Shown: positions 55,134 through 63,515 of the stretch, in pieces
Numbering within the stretch: the first letter of the stretch is position 1
How the letters are laid out: each line of letters opens with the position of its first letter
Source: Flavobacteriaceae bacterium
GTDB lineage: Bacteria; Bacteroidota; Bacteroidia; Flavobacteriales; Flavobacteriaceae
Length of the DNA stretch: 64,000 nucleotides
NCBI GenBank assembly: GCA_029243385.1
Contig: JAQWSC010000004.1
Coordinates: 124,001-188,000, forward strand
Reading direction: 5' to 3'
The notes under the pieces: model-generated
Seen by the model: the letters and a program-made list of their open reading frames with translations, nothing else
Told to the model about the DNA's origin: nothing
Databases searched by the model: none
Position numbers and translations under genes: made by a program

Positions 55134-55414
55134 AAATCAACCCATTAATTAACGGACTTGTTTTGGGGTTATTGACTCCTCTTTTGACTTTGGTTTTTAT
55201 TGTATGTTTTTTTACGGATATTTCATTAAAAAATTCACTGATTGATTTGTACCAAACCCGAAGCATAAACGGATTGATAAGCATTGCTGCTATTCCCAAT
55301 ATGTTGTTATTCTTTGTGTTTTTAAAACAAAATCGAGATACGATTGCCAAAGGAGTTTTAGCCGCAACCTTACTAATCGCTATGATTACCGTTCTAATAA
55401 AATCAAACGTATGA
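55121..55414 (+). CDS. Small membrane protein between surE and lpxB
   Basis: The 97-residue protein has three hydrophobic helices (INGLVLGLLTPLLTLVFIVCF; SINGLISIAAIPNMLLFFVFL; VLAATLLIAMITVLI). It opens with GTG at 55121, overlapping the surE end by 13 bases; a TTG at 55130 is an alternative. It overlaps lpxB by four bases. It is probably conserved in Flavobacteriaceae at this position and may relate to lipid A synthesis, but I do not recognise a named family. Confidence 0.7.
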   Translation: MGLLKINPLINGLVLGLLTPLLTLVFIVCFFTDISLKNSLIDLYQTRSINGLISIAAIPNMLLFFVFLKQNRDTIAKGVLAATLLIAMITVLIKSNV

Positions 55415-56529
55415 AGTATTACATCATAGCAGGAGAAGCATCGGGAGATCTTCATGGATCCAATTTGATTAAAGAAATCCATAAAAAAGACCCTCAAGCA
55501 TCCGTTCGAGCTTGGGGCGGTGATTTGATGGAAAAGGCAGGAGCACATTTGGTAAAACATTACCGAGACCTTGCTTTTATGGGATTTCTGGAAGTATTGC
55601 TCAACTTGGGAACTATTCTAAAAAATATCAAAAAATGTAAAAGTGATATTCTTGATTTTAAGCCAGATATCCTCATTTTTATCGATTATCCAGGATTCAA
55701 TATGCGAATTGCTCGTTGGGCAAAAGCTCAGGGGATTCGTACACATTATTATATAGCCCCTCAGGTATGGGCGTGGAAAGAAAATCGCGTGAAGGCAATC
55801 AAAAGAGATGTGGATAAAATGTCTGTCATTTTGCCTTTTGAAAAACAATTTTTTGAAGAAAAACACCAATTCCCAGTACATTTTGTAGGACACCCGCTCT
55901 TAGATGCTGTAGAAGCTTTTCAAGCGGGTTCGGAAGAAGACTTCAGGAACTCAAATGGGTTGGATCCCAAAAAACCCATTATTGCATTGCTGCCGGGAAG
56001 TCGAAAACAAGAAATTAGAAAAATGTTAACGGTCATGCTTCAATCAGCCAAAAAATTCAGTAATTATCAATTTGTTATTGCTGGAGCTCCAGGCCAAGAA
56101 GAAGCTTTTTACAAACCGTTTTTGTCAAATGACATCAATGTGTTTTGGGTATATAACCAAACGTATAAATTGTTGTCTTTTTCTTATGCTGCTTTAGTAA
56201 CAAGTGGAACCGCTACACTTGAAACGGCTCTTTTTGAAGTTCCTCAAGTAGTGTGCTACAAAGGCAACGGAGTCAGTTATCAAATCGCCAAACGCATTGT
56301 TAATCTGGACTATATCTCGCTGGTAAATTTGGTGCTTGAAAAAGAAGTAGTCACCGAATTGATCCAATCAGATTGTCATGCTAATCGAGTTACACAAGAA
56401 CTTGAAGCTATTTTACACAGCAAAAAAAGAAGCTTTGTGTTGTCTCAATACATACTTCTCAAAACCCAATTGGGAGGAAAAGGAGCCAGTCAACGAGTTG
56501 CAGAAGCTATTATAAACCAGCTGTCATGA
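55411..56529 (+). CDS. lpxB: Lipid-A-disaccharide synthase (LpxB)
   Basis: The 372-residue LpxB joins lipid X and UDP-diacylglucosamine into the lipid A disaccharide. It shows the family start YYIIAGEASGDLHGSNLI, then RAWGGDLMEKAGAH, APQVWAWKENRVKAI, GHPLLDAVE, LLPGSRKQEIRKML and SGTATLETALF. It acts peripherally on the inner membrane. It overlaps the preceding small membrane gene by four bases (ATGA) and the next gene by four bases, so all are translationally coupled. Length and motifs are normal. Confidence 0.96.
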   Translation: MKYYIIAGEASGDLHGSNLIKEIHKKDPQASVRAWGGDLMEKAGAHLVKHYRDLAFMGFLEVLLNLGTILKNIKKCKSDILDFKPDILIFIDYPGFNMRIARWAKAQGIRTHYYIAPQVWAWKENRVKAIKRDVDKMSVILPFEKQFFEEKHQFPVHFVGHPLLDAVEAFQAGSEEDFRNSNGLDPKKPIIALLPGSRKQEIRKMLTVMLQSAKKFSNYQFVIAGAPGQEEAFYKPFLSNDINVFWVYNQTYKLLSFSYAALVTSGTATLETALFEVPQVVCYKGNGVSYQIAKRIVNLDYISLVNLVLEKEVVTELIQSDCHANRVTQELEAILHSKKRSFVLSQYILLKTQLGGKGASQRVAEAIINQLS

Positions 56530-57011
56530 AACATTCAAAATGGATTTTATTAATAGTAATGTGTGTTTTGTTTGTAGGCTGTGGAGGTCAAAAAAAAGCA
56601 GCAATAAAATATCCAAAAAAAAGAGTTCCTGCTGAAAATACTGTAATCACTCATGCCAAAACTTATTTAGGAACTCCCTACCTGTACGGAGGAAATACTC
56701 GAAGTGGTATTGATTGTTCTGGACTGATTCATCAAGCGTTCAGCAAAAGCAAAATTTCTGTTCCCAGAACAGTCAATGATTTAAAAAAAACAGGTAGTAA
56801 AATAGCTATAAAAAAAGTGCGTCCTGGAGATGTTTTGTTTTTTAAAACCTCACGAAAACGCACAATTACACATGCTGGATTGGTCGTTAGAGTCCGTAAC
56901 AAAACTCCTGAATTTATTCATGCCTCCACATCGAGAGGCGTAATTATCTCTTCATTGTCGCAAGCTTATTGGAACAAAGTTTTTGTAGAAGCCCGAAGAT
57001 TAGTTCGATAG
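56526..57011 (+). CDS. C40 family (NlpC/P60) peptidase lipoprotein
   Basis: The 161-residue lipoprotein has a lipidation cysteine at residue 19 (LFVGC) and an NlpC/P60 domain. The catalytic cysteine is in GIDCSGLIHQAF, the histidine in ITHAGLVVRV and the third residue in EFIHAS. It hydrolyses peptidoglycan stem peptides in the periplasm. It is a minimal single-domain enzyme without a binding domain. The start codon overlaps lpxB by four bases; comEC follows after 39 bases. Confidence 0.93.
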   Translation: MKHSKWILLIVMCVLFVGCGGQKKAAIKYPKKRVPAENTVITHAKTYLGTPYLYGGNTRSGIDCSGLIHQAFSKSKISVPRTVNDLKKTGSKIAIKKVRPGDVLFFKTSRKRTITHAGLVVRVRNKTPEFIHASTSRGVIISSLSQAYWNKVFVEARRLVR

Positions 57012-57050
57012 GTCTTTTTTAAAAATTCATTTTTTTTATAATTTGGGGCC

Positions 57051-59065
57051 ATGAAGTTGCCCCAATTACTTTTGTTTAAAATTGTACTTTGCTACGTTTT
57101 AGGAATTCTTAGTTATCCTTTCTGGGGTATTTCATATCAAATCTTATGGGCTTGTAAGGTTGTTTTATTTGTAGGCTGTATTTTTTTCCTAAAAAGAAAA
57201 CGCCTGTTCTGGCTATGTATGTTCTCTTTCTTTTGGACTTTGGGTATTGGGATGCAATACGTAAACGACGATTCTCAAAAAAATGATTTTTATCAAAAAT
57301 ATCTGTCCACAGAGACATTTTATGTGGTAGAGGGAATTGTCGAAAAAGTTTTGAAGCCCACTTCTTTCAATTCACAATACGAACTTCAGCTTTATAAATT
57401 GAATCAACATTCGGCTGTTGGAAAAATAGTGCTATCCATTAAAAAGGATTCATTGGCAACAAACCTACAAGTGGATGATCGTTTGCGAGTTGTGGGGCAA
57501 ATTCAAAAAATAACTTCTTCTAAAAACCCGCATCAGTTTGATTACGCTGAGTATATGCAAAAACAAGGAATCATACACCAAATGTATATCCAAGAATCAC
57601 AAGCAAACACACTCCATAAAAACAACAAAACAGCGCGCGGAATAGCATACGGTTTTCGCGAATTTTTGATTTCAAAACTTGAAGATCAAGGCTTTCGAAG
57701 CGACAATGAATCCGTTATCAAAGCCCTTTTTTTGGGGGATCGAACCGATATATCAACCGAATTAAAAAGAGATTATGCCGATGCTGGAGCTGTGCATTTA
57801 TTGGCTATTTCAGGGTTGCACATTGGGGTATTGCTTTTGTTGTTAAACGGATTGTTTTTACCTCTTTTACAATGGAAACACGGACGACTAATACGATTGC
57901 TACTCGTCGTAATCTGTTTGTGGATTTTTGCTTTTATAACAGGACTTTCAGCCTCTGTAATGCGTTCCGTGACAATGTTTAGCGCTGTTGCTTTGGGCAT
58001 TGCATTAGAGAGAAGAATGTCACAATTTCAAACATTATTGATATCCCTTTTTGTACTGTTACTTATCAAACCCAATTTTATTTATGATGTTGGATTTCAA
58101 TTGAGTTATTTGGCCGTCTTTGGTATTTTATGGCTGATGCCAGTGGCCATGGAATTTTGGAAGCCTCGCTGGTGGATTTTGACGAAAATATGGCAATTGA
58201 CTGCCTTAGGAACGATTGCGCAGCTGTGTGTTTTACCCCTAAGCTTGTATTATTTCCATCAATTTCCAGTGCTTTTTCTTGTTGCAAATTTGGTCATTGT
58301 TCCATTTATGGGACTGCTGTTGGGAGGAGGAATTTTGGTAATTATATTAAGTACCGTGGAATTTACTGCTCCATTCATTGTGACTGGCTACAACTTCTTG
58401 ATATCTTGTATGAATGAATTGATTTACTGGATAGCAGATCAAGATGCGCTTATAATTCAAAACATTCCTTTTGGAGGCTTTGAACTGATTGTTATTTTTA
58501 TAGGAATATTGGGTTTGGGACTGTGGATTGAAAAACCCAAATATAAAAAAAATTATTCCTACCAATACTCGCTTCATGCGTTTTGGTGGGCGGCATTCAT
58601 TATCAAAAAAATCAGAAAGCGCAACAACACTCCTTTTGGATTTTTCATAAAAACCGACAAACAGTTATCGTCCAAAAAAAGGGGATTCAACTCAAACTCT
58701 ATAAAGGCACTGATTCGATTAAAAACAAGTATTCTCTTATTGAAAATTTCAAAAGGGAAGAACGTATTCGATACGTGGATACACTGCCTCTTCAAAATGT
58801 ATATTTGGCACCGAACTTACTCGTTGTTGACAAACAAAAGGTTTTTATACCCATTGGAAATCAACCTCCAAATATATTATTAACCGAAAGTCCTAATATT
58901 CACTTGGAAGAACTTATAGATAGTTTGAAGCCTCAAAAAATCATTGCTGACGGAAGCAATTATCCAACATTAGTAAGGCAATGGGAAAAAACATGCAAGC
59001 TAAAAAAGGTGTCGTTTCACAACACTTACACCGATGGAGCTATTGAGTTGATTGTGAAATTATAA
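57051..59065 (+). CDS. comEC: ComEC/Rec2 family DNA-uptake protein, frameshifted
   Basis: ComEC forms the inner-membrane channel for transforming DNA. The N-terminal part (hydrophobic helices, an OB-like domain from about residue 85) and the competence domain (AGAVHLLAISGLHIGVLLLLLNGL, SASVMRSVTMFS) are intact. After EKPKYKK (about residue 500) the first frame leaves the family and stops at 58883, while the -1 frame continues with a membrane helix (LFLPILASCVLVGGIHY) and a C-terminal domain to 59065. Adding one A to the A8 run at 58545-58552 restores a 671-residue protein. This may be a deletion, a sequencing error, or slippage. The beta-lactamase-like domain of longer ComEC is not seen, as in other Bacteroidota. 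Confidence 0.8.
58545..58552 (+). other. A8 homopolymer, probable frameshift or slippage site in comEC
   Basis: Eight consecutive A follow TAT. Upstream the coding frame is in phase with the comEC start; downstream the coding frame is one base back. One additional A would give a continuous frame of normal family length. Runs of this length are prone to sequencing error, replication slippage and transcriptional slippage. Confidence 0.7.
58583..59065 (+). CDS. C-terminal fragment of ComEC in the shifted frame
   Basis: The frame is open from 58547 and could start at TTG 58583. It encodes the end of a membrane helix followed by a soluble domain (QHSFWIFHKNRQTVIVQKKG, ERIRYVDTLPLQNVYLAP, VFIPIGNQPPNILLTESPN, LEELIDSLKPQKIIADGSN), which is the C-terminal domain of flavobacterial ComEC. 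It is not an independent gene as far as I can see. The overlapping first-frame tail to 58883 is lysine-rich and shows no domain. Confidence 0.7.
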   Translation: MVGGIHYQKNQKAQQHSFWIFHKNRQTVIVQKKGIQLKLYKGTDSIKNKYSLIENFKREERIRYVDTLPLQNVYLAPNLLVVDKQKVFIPIGNQPPNILLTESPNIHLEELIDSLKPQKIIADGSNYPTLVRQWEKTCKLKKVSFHNTYTDGAIELIVKL

Positions 59066-59076
59066 CACCAAAGGGA

Positions 59077-59625
59077 TTAGCTTTTGAATTGAGGAACAAA
59101 CGATTTACTGAAGGCATTAAAATCCTCTTGAGTAGTAAGTGATTTATACAATTCATCATAAAAAAGTTTCAAATACAATTCCAATTGTTGTGGTTTTTGA
59201 TAACCCACTAAAGGTGTAAGATACTGACCTGTATCATCGAAAAAGAGGATGGTAGGATAGCCCGAAACACCCAAGAATCGCGTAAACTCATGCGTTGCAT
59301 TCCGACCCTTTTTGGTAGCATCGTATCCAGGATTTTCAAATGTGTTTCCCTGAAAATTCACTTTCTCAGATCCTTCTGCGTTGAATTTGACCGCATAAAA
59401 ATGTTCATTGATAAAATTTGCTACGTCAGGGTTGCCAAAAGTTTTTTTATCTAATAATTTACACGGACCGCACCAATTGGTATACACATCAACAATGATT
59501 TCTTTGGGAACTTTTTTTTGAGCCTCAAAAGCTTCGTCGAGCGATATCCAATTGACAGTTTGTGATTGAAGATTCCAAAAACAAAGTGTTAAAAATCCGA
59601 AAAGAAAAGACTTATTCAATACCAT
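59077..59625 (-). CDS. Secreted thioredoxin-fold protein
   Basis: The 182-residue protein has a signal peptide (SFLFGFLTLCFWNLQSQ) and a thioredoxin-like domain with the redox motif CGPC in TNWCGPCKLLDKKTFG, cis-proline region SGYPTILFFDDTG, and a helical end. It belongs to the DUF255/thioredoxin_7-like group of periplasmic thiol proteins. It overlaps the start of the POT gene's end by 14 bases and is read after it. A role in reducing or forming disulfides in exported proteins is likely, the partners are unknown. Confidence 0.88.
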   Translation of the reverse strand: MVLNKSFLFGFLTLCFWNLQSQTVNWISLDEAFEAQKKVPKEIIVDVYTNWCGPCKLLDKKTFGNPDVANFINEHFYAVKFNAEGSEKVNFQGNTFENPGYDATKKGRNATHEFTRFLGVSGYPTILFFDDTGQYLTPLVGYQKPQQLELYLKLFYDELYKSLTTQEDFNAFSKSFVPQFKS

Positions 59626-61168
59626 GCATTTTTTTAATTAAAATTGATTTAATCAATAACATCAAAACTCCTGCCGAAATAGGAATGATTGTAAATAGCA
59701 AGAAAAATGTTGAAATTCCATACGATTCGGAAATGGTATCTATATAACTTCCTGTCAAACCTCCTAAGAGATTGGCAACAGCACTGCAAACAAACCAAAA
59801 TCCAAACATAAGTCCAACCAATTTAACAGGGGCTAGCTTGCTCACATAAGAAAGTCCAACTGGAGAAATACATAATTCACCGAGGGTGTGAAATAAATAA
59901 GCCATCACTAACCATAAAATACTTACACTTGCTTCTTGTGCCCCGAGTGGAATAGACCATGAACCAAAGGATAGAAAGGCAAACCCAATACCCAATAGCA
60001 TTAAACCAATTGCAAATTTAGCCGGGCCAGAGGGGTTGTAACTCGAGGACCAAATTTTTGAAAAAACTGGAGCAAATAATATGATAAATAATGAGTTAAG
60101 TACGGAAAACCACGATGCAGGAATTTCAGCTGCTTCAATGGCATACTCACGATTAATCATCCAAATAACAATAGCCCAAATTATTGCAAAACTGCTTCCT
60201 AAGAATAAGTTTGATAGCAAAAAGTTTCCCAACATCTTTTGAAAAAGATTGAACAAAACATACGTTAAAATGACCATTGGAACAAGAGTAATGATAGTGT
60301 TAACGATTTTAAAAGTATAGGAGGAAGTTCCCGTTAGGTTTCTTTCAGTGTAATCTTCAGCAAAAATTGTCATTGAACCTCCTGCCTGTTCAAATGCCCA
60401 CCAAAAAAAGATGGTAAATAATGAAAATACAACAATAACAAAAAGTCGATCACTTACCACATTTACCGGTAGATTGTCTTCTTTTTTATTAGAGATTTGG
60501 GACTCAATTTGTTTCTTTTGTTGTGGTGAAAGTCCTATGTTCCCAAAAATCTTTTGAGCAAACCAAAACTGTAACATCCCTAAAAACATAAATATTCCAG
60601 CAAGACCAAACCCAAGATGCCAACCTACTTTTTCACCGATATATCCACACAAAAGAATTCCTAGAAATGCCCCAGCGTTAATACCCATATAAAAAATAGT
60701 ATATCCTCCATCTTTTCTACTATCGCCATTTACGTATAGCTGACCCACTATTGAAGAAATATTCGGCTTAAAAAAACCGTTTCCAATAACTAAAAAGGAC
60801 AATCCCAAAAAGAAAAAAACACTTGAAAAAGTTTCTAAGGCCATTGAAGCGTGCCCTAAAGTCATAATCAAAGCTCCTAAAGCTGTTGCATTTCGATAAC
60901 CCATAAACCTATCGGCAATGAATCCTCCAAAAATAGGAGTAACATAAACTAACCCAGTGTACCAGCCGTACAAGACTAGTGCATCTGAACGCTCCCAACC
61001 CCAACCTTCGTTCATTATGGAAGATGTTAAAAACAAAACCAAAATAGCGCGCATCCCATAATAAGAAAAACGCTCCCACATTTCTGTGAAAAACAAAACA
61101 AAAAGACCTACTGGGTGGCCTACAATGGTACGTTGATTGAGTTCGGAACCTTGAAAAGTTTCAGACAT
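59612..61168 (-). CDS. Proton-dependent oligopeptide transporter (POT/PTR2 family)
   Basis: The 518-residue carrier has 12-14 membrane helices and POT signatures: FTEMWERFSYYGMRAILVLFL (ExxERFxYY), PIFGGFIADRFMGYRNA, and FYMGINAGAFLGILLCGY. It imports di- and tripeptides with protons. It lies 15 bases after the dipeptidyl peptidase gene, which makes dipeptides from proteins, so the pair forms a natural peptide-use unit. It then overlaps the thioredoxin-like gene. Assignment is secure; the exact peptide range is not. Confidence 0.95.
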   Translation of the reverse strand: MSETFQGSELNQRTIVGHPVGLFVLFFTEMWERFSYYGMRAILVLFLTSSIMNEGWGWERSDALVLYGWYTGLVYVTPIFGGFIADRFMGYRNATALGALIMTLGHASMALETFSSVFFFLGLSFLVIGNGFFKPNISSIVGQLYVNGDSRKDGGYTIFYMGINAGAFLGILLCGYIGEKVGWHLGFGLAGIFMFLGMLQFWFAQKIFGNIGLSPQQKKQIESQISNKKEDNLPVNVVSDRLFVIVVFSLFTIFFWWAFEQAGGSMTIFAEDYTERNLTGTSSYTFKIVNTIITLVPMVILTYVLFNLFQKMLGNFLLSNLFLGSSFAIIWAIVIWMINREYAIEAAEIPASWFSVLNSLFIILFAPVFSKIWSSSYNPSGPAKFAIGLMLLGIGFAFLSFGSWSIPLGAQEASVSILWLVMAYLFHTLGELCISPVGLSYVSKLAPVKLVGLMFGFWFVCSAVANLLGGLTGSYIDTISESYGISTFFLLFTIIPISAGVLMLLIKSILIKKMHGIE

Positions 61169-61183
61169 ATTTTCTTTATTTAG

Positions 61184-63346
61184 TTATAAGTTATCGTTTA
61201 TAAATTTCGTCATTTTTGTAAAAAGGTGCAAACGGGTGTTTCCGCCATAAATCCCATGGTTTCGATCGGGATAAATCATCCATTCAAAATCTTTATTGGC
61301 CTGAATAAGCCCTTCAACCATTCGCATGGTATTTTGAACATGTACATTATCATCTCCTGATCCATGAACCAATAGAAATTTTCCTTTTAACAGCTCTGGG
61401 TAATTCAAAGGCGAGTTATCGTCATATCCCGATGGATTTTCTTGGGGAGTTCGCATAAATCGCTCGGTGTATATGGTGTCGTAAAATCGCCAACTCGTGA
61501 CGGGAGCTACTGCAATAGCCATCGAGAACACTTCATTACCTTTTAACAAGCAGTTGGTGGCCATGTGACCTCCAAAACTCCAACCCCATATTCCGATTCT
61601 GTTTTTATCAACGTAAGACAGGTTGCCTACTTGCCTAGCCGCTTCAATTTGATCTTCTGTTTCTAATTTTACCAAGTTCAAATAGGTTGATTTTTTAAAT
61701 GCAGCTCCTTTATAACCCGTTCCTCTTCCGTCCACACAAACCACTATATATCCTTGTTGAGTCAGCATTTGGTGCCAGGTATTGTACGAGTCGAACCATT
61801 GATCTGCCACCTTCTGAGAGCCTGGCCCTGAATATTGAAACATCAATACAGGATACTTTTTGGAGGGATCAAAATCAGCAGGACGCAACATCCACATATT
61901 AAGCGATTCACCGTTGACACTAAGCGTCGAAAATTCTTTGGATTGCCAACAAAATTTTTGAGCAACCTCAGACAATAAACGATTGTCTTGAATGGTTAAT
62001 AATGGAGCTCCATCTGTTGCCGAATTCAATGAATAAATAGGCGGAGTAATCGCAGTCGAATAGGTGTTTATATATACCGAAAAATTGGCGCTAAATGCCG
62101 CATGATGTGTTCCTAGTGACTTCGAAAGCTGTCGCTTATCAGTTCCGTTAATTTTAATAGAGTATACATCTCTATAAATCGAACCGCACTCTACCGACTG
62201 ATAAAAAATACGATGGGAATTTGAATCATATCCATAATAATCCGTTACTTCCCAGGCTCCTTTTGTAATTTGATTGATTAATTTTCCTTGCTTCGAATAA
62301 TGATACAAATGATTAAAACCATCGCTTTCACTTGACCAAATAAAACTGTGATCCTTCAAAAAGGTAAGATTATCATGAACATCTACATAGACTTTGTCTG
62401 ATTCTTGAAGCACTTCCTTTACTGAGCCCTTTTGAACATTGACATACAACAGCCTTAAATCGTTTTGATGTCTATTCAGTGTTTGCACGCTGAGAAGATT
62501 TGCGTCATTTGTAAATTGCACTCTTGGAATATAATAGGCATTTTCGAGTGAAATGATTTTGGTGTGTTCTTGGGATAAATCATACACATGAAGACTCACA
62601 ACGGAATTATCCTCTCCTGCCTTAGGATATCGAAAAACTTGTTGGGTTTGATACAATTGATCGCCGTACAAATCCATAGAAAAAACAGGCACATCTGATT
62701 CATCAAAACGTAAAAATGCAAGATGGGTTCCTTTAGAGTTCCAATGAAATGCCCGAACAAACGAAAACTCTTCCTCATAAACCCAATCCGTAATACCGTT
62801 AATGATATAATTGTTACCATCGGAGGTAACTTGGGTAAGGGCCCCAGATTGAAGGTCTTTGATAAACAAATTTCGATTGTGTACATAGGCAACTTTCGAT
62901 CCATCAGGGGAAAATTTGGGCTCTTGAATAAGGTCTTGAGAAACAGAAGTCACTGTTTTTGCAGCAATATCATACACATAATAAATCGCTTTTTTGGAGC
63001 GTCTATAAATTGGTATTCGCTGGGTTTCCAATAGTACTTTTGACTCATCATCGCTAAAATCATACGCTGAAAACCATGAAATTTCATCCAAATCCAAAGA
63101 GTTTACAATTGTATTTGTTTTTTGAAGGTTCTGATACGAGTATTGATCCAATGAAGTAGAACGCGAATTTCTATCATAATTAAGAACCGTATAATGGTGC
63201 CCGTCATTCATAGAATGAATTTGATCCAAACGCTCTATCCTAAATGTGCTATCATAAAGATTTTGAAGGGATATTTTTTGTTGTGAAAAGCAGGTAACTC
63301 CAATCATTAGAACTAGAGTGAAAAATGAGCTTTTGCGTCTTAGCAT
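61184..63346 (-). CDS. Dipeptidyl peptidase IV family protease (S9B)
   Basis: The 720-residue protein has a signal peptide (SSFFTLVLMIGVTCFSQQ), a DPP IV beta-propeller (about 40-480) and a C-terminal alpha/beta-hydrolase. The catalytic serine is in GIWGWSFGGHMA, aspartate in HGSGDDNVH and histidine in DRNHGIYG. The propeller motif WVYEEEF gives the two glutamates that hold the substrate N-terminus, so it should release X-Pro or X-Ala dipeptides. It sits in the periplasm or outer membrane. It is followed by the POT gene after 15 bases. Confidence 0.95.
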   Translation of the reverse strand: MLRRKSSFFTLVLMIGVTCFSQQKISLQNLYDSTFRIERLDQIHSMNDGHHYTVLNYDRNSRSTSLDQYSYQNLQKTNTIVNSLDLDEISWFSAYDFSDDESKVLLETQRIPIYRRSKKAIYYVYDIAAKTVTSVSQDLIQEPKFSPDGSKVAYVHNRNLFIKDLQSGALTQVTSDGNNYIINGITDWVYEEEFSFVRAFHWNSKGTHLAFLRFDESDVPVFSMDLYGDQLYQTQQVFRYPKAGEDNSVVSLHVYDLSQEHTKIISLENAYYIPRVQFTNDANLLSVQTLNRHQNDLRLLYVNVQKGSVKEVLQESDKVYVDVHDNLTFLKDHSFIWSSESDGFNHLYHYSKQGKLINQITKGAWEVTDYYGYDSNSHRIFYQSVECGSIYRDVYSIKINGTDKRQLSKSLGTHHAAFSANFSVYINTYSTAITPPIYSLNSATDGAPLLTIQDNRLLSEVAQKFCWQSKEFSTLSVNGESLNMWMLRPADFDPSKKYPVLMFQYSGPGSQKVADQWFDSYNTWHQMLTQQGYIVVCVDGRGTGYKGAAFKKSTYLNLVKLETEDQIEAARQVGNLSYVDKNRIGIWGWSFGGHMATNCLLKGNEVFSMAIAVAPVTSWRFYDTIYTERFMRTPQENPSGYDDNSPLNYPELLKGKFLLVHGSGDDNVHVQNTMRMVEGLIQANKDFEWMIYPDRNHGIYGGNTRLHLFTKMTKFINDNL

Positions 63347-63503
63347 GCTATGGGGTTTTTGATAATTTCGTAAAAATAATAGAATAATATGTGATTTACC
63401 TAATGTTTTAACATTAAATAATGAGTTATTTATAATATTTCATCAAAATATATACGATTCAGAAAGTCAAAACTAGAATGTATGAGGTGCACGATAGAAT
63501 CTT

Positions 63504-63511
63504 TATCTTTG
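63504..63511 (+). promoter_or_regulatory. -7 promoter element at the start of the HMG-CoA reductase gene (TATCTTTG)
   Basis: TATCTTTG fits TAnnTTTG and ends four bases before the ATG at 63516. If used, transcription would begin at or very near the start codon, giving a leaderless or nearly leaderless message. Confidence 0.45.
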
Positions 63512-63515
63512 TAAA

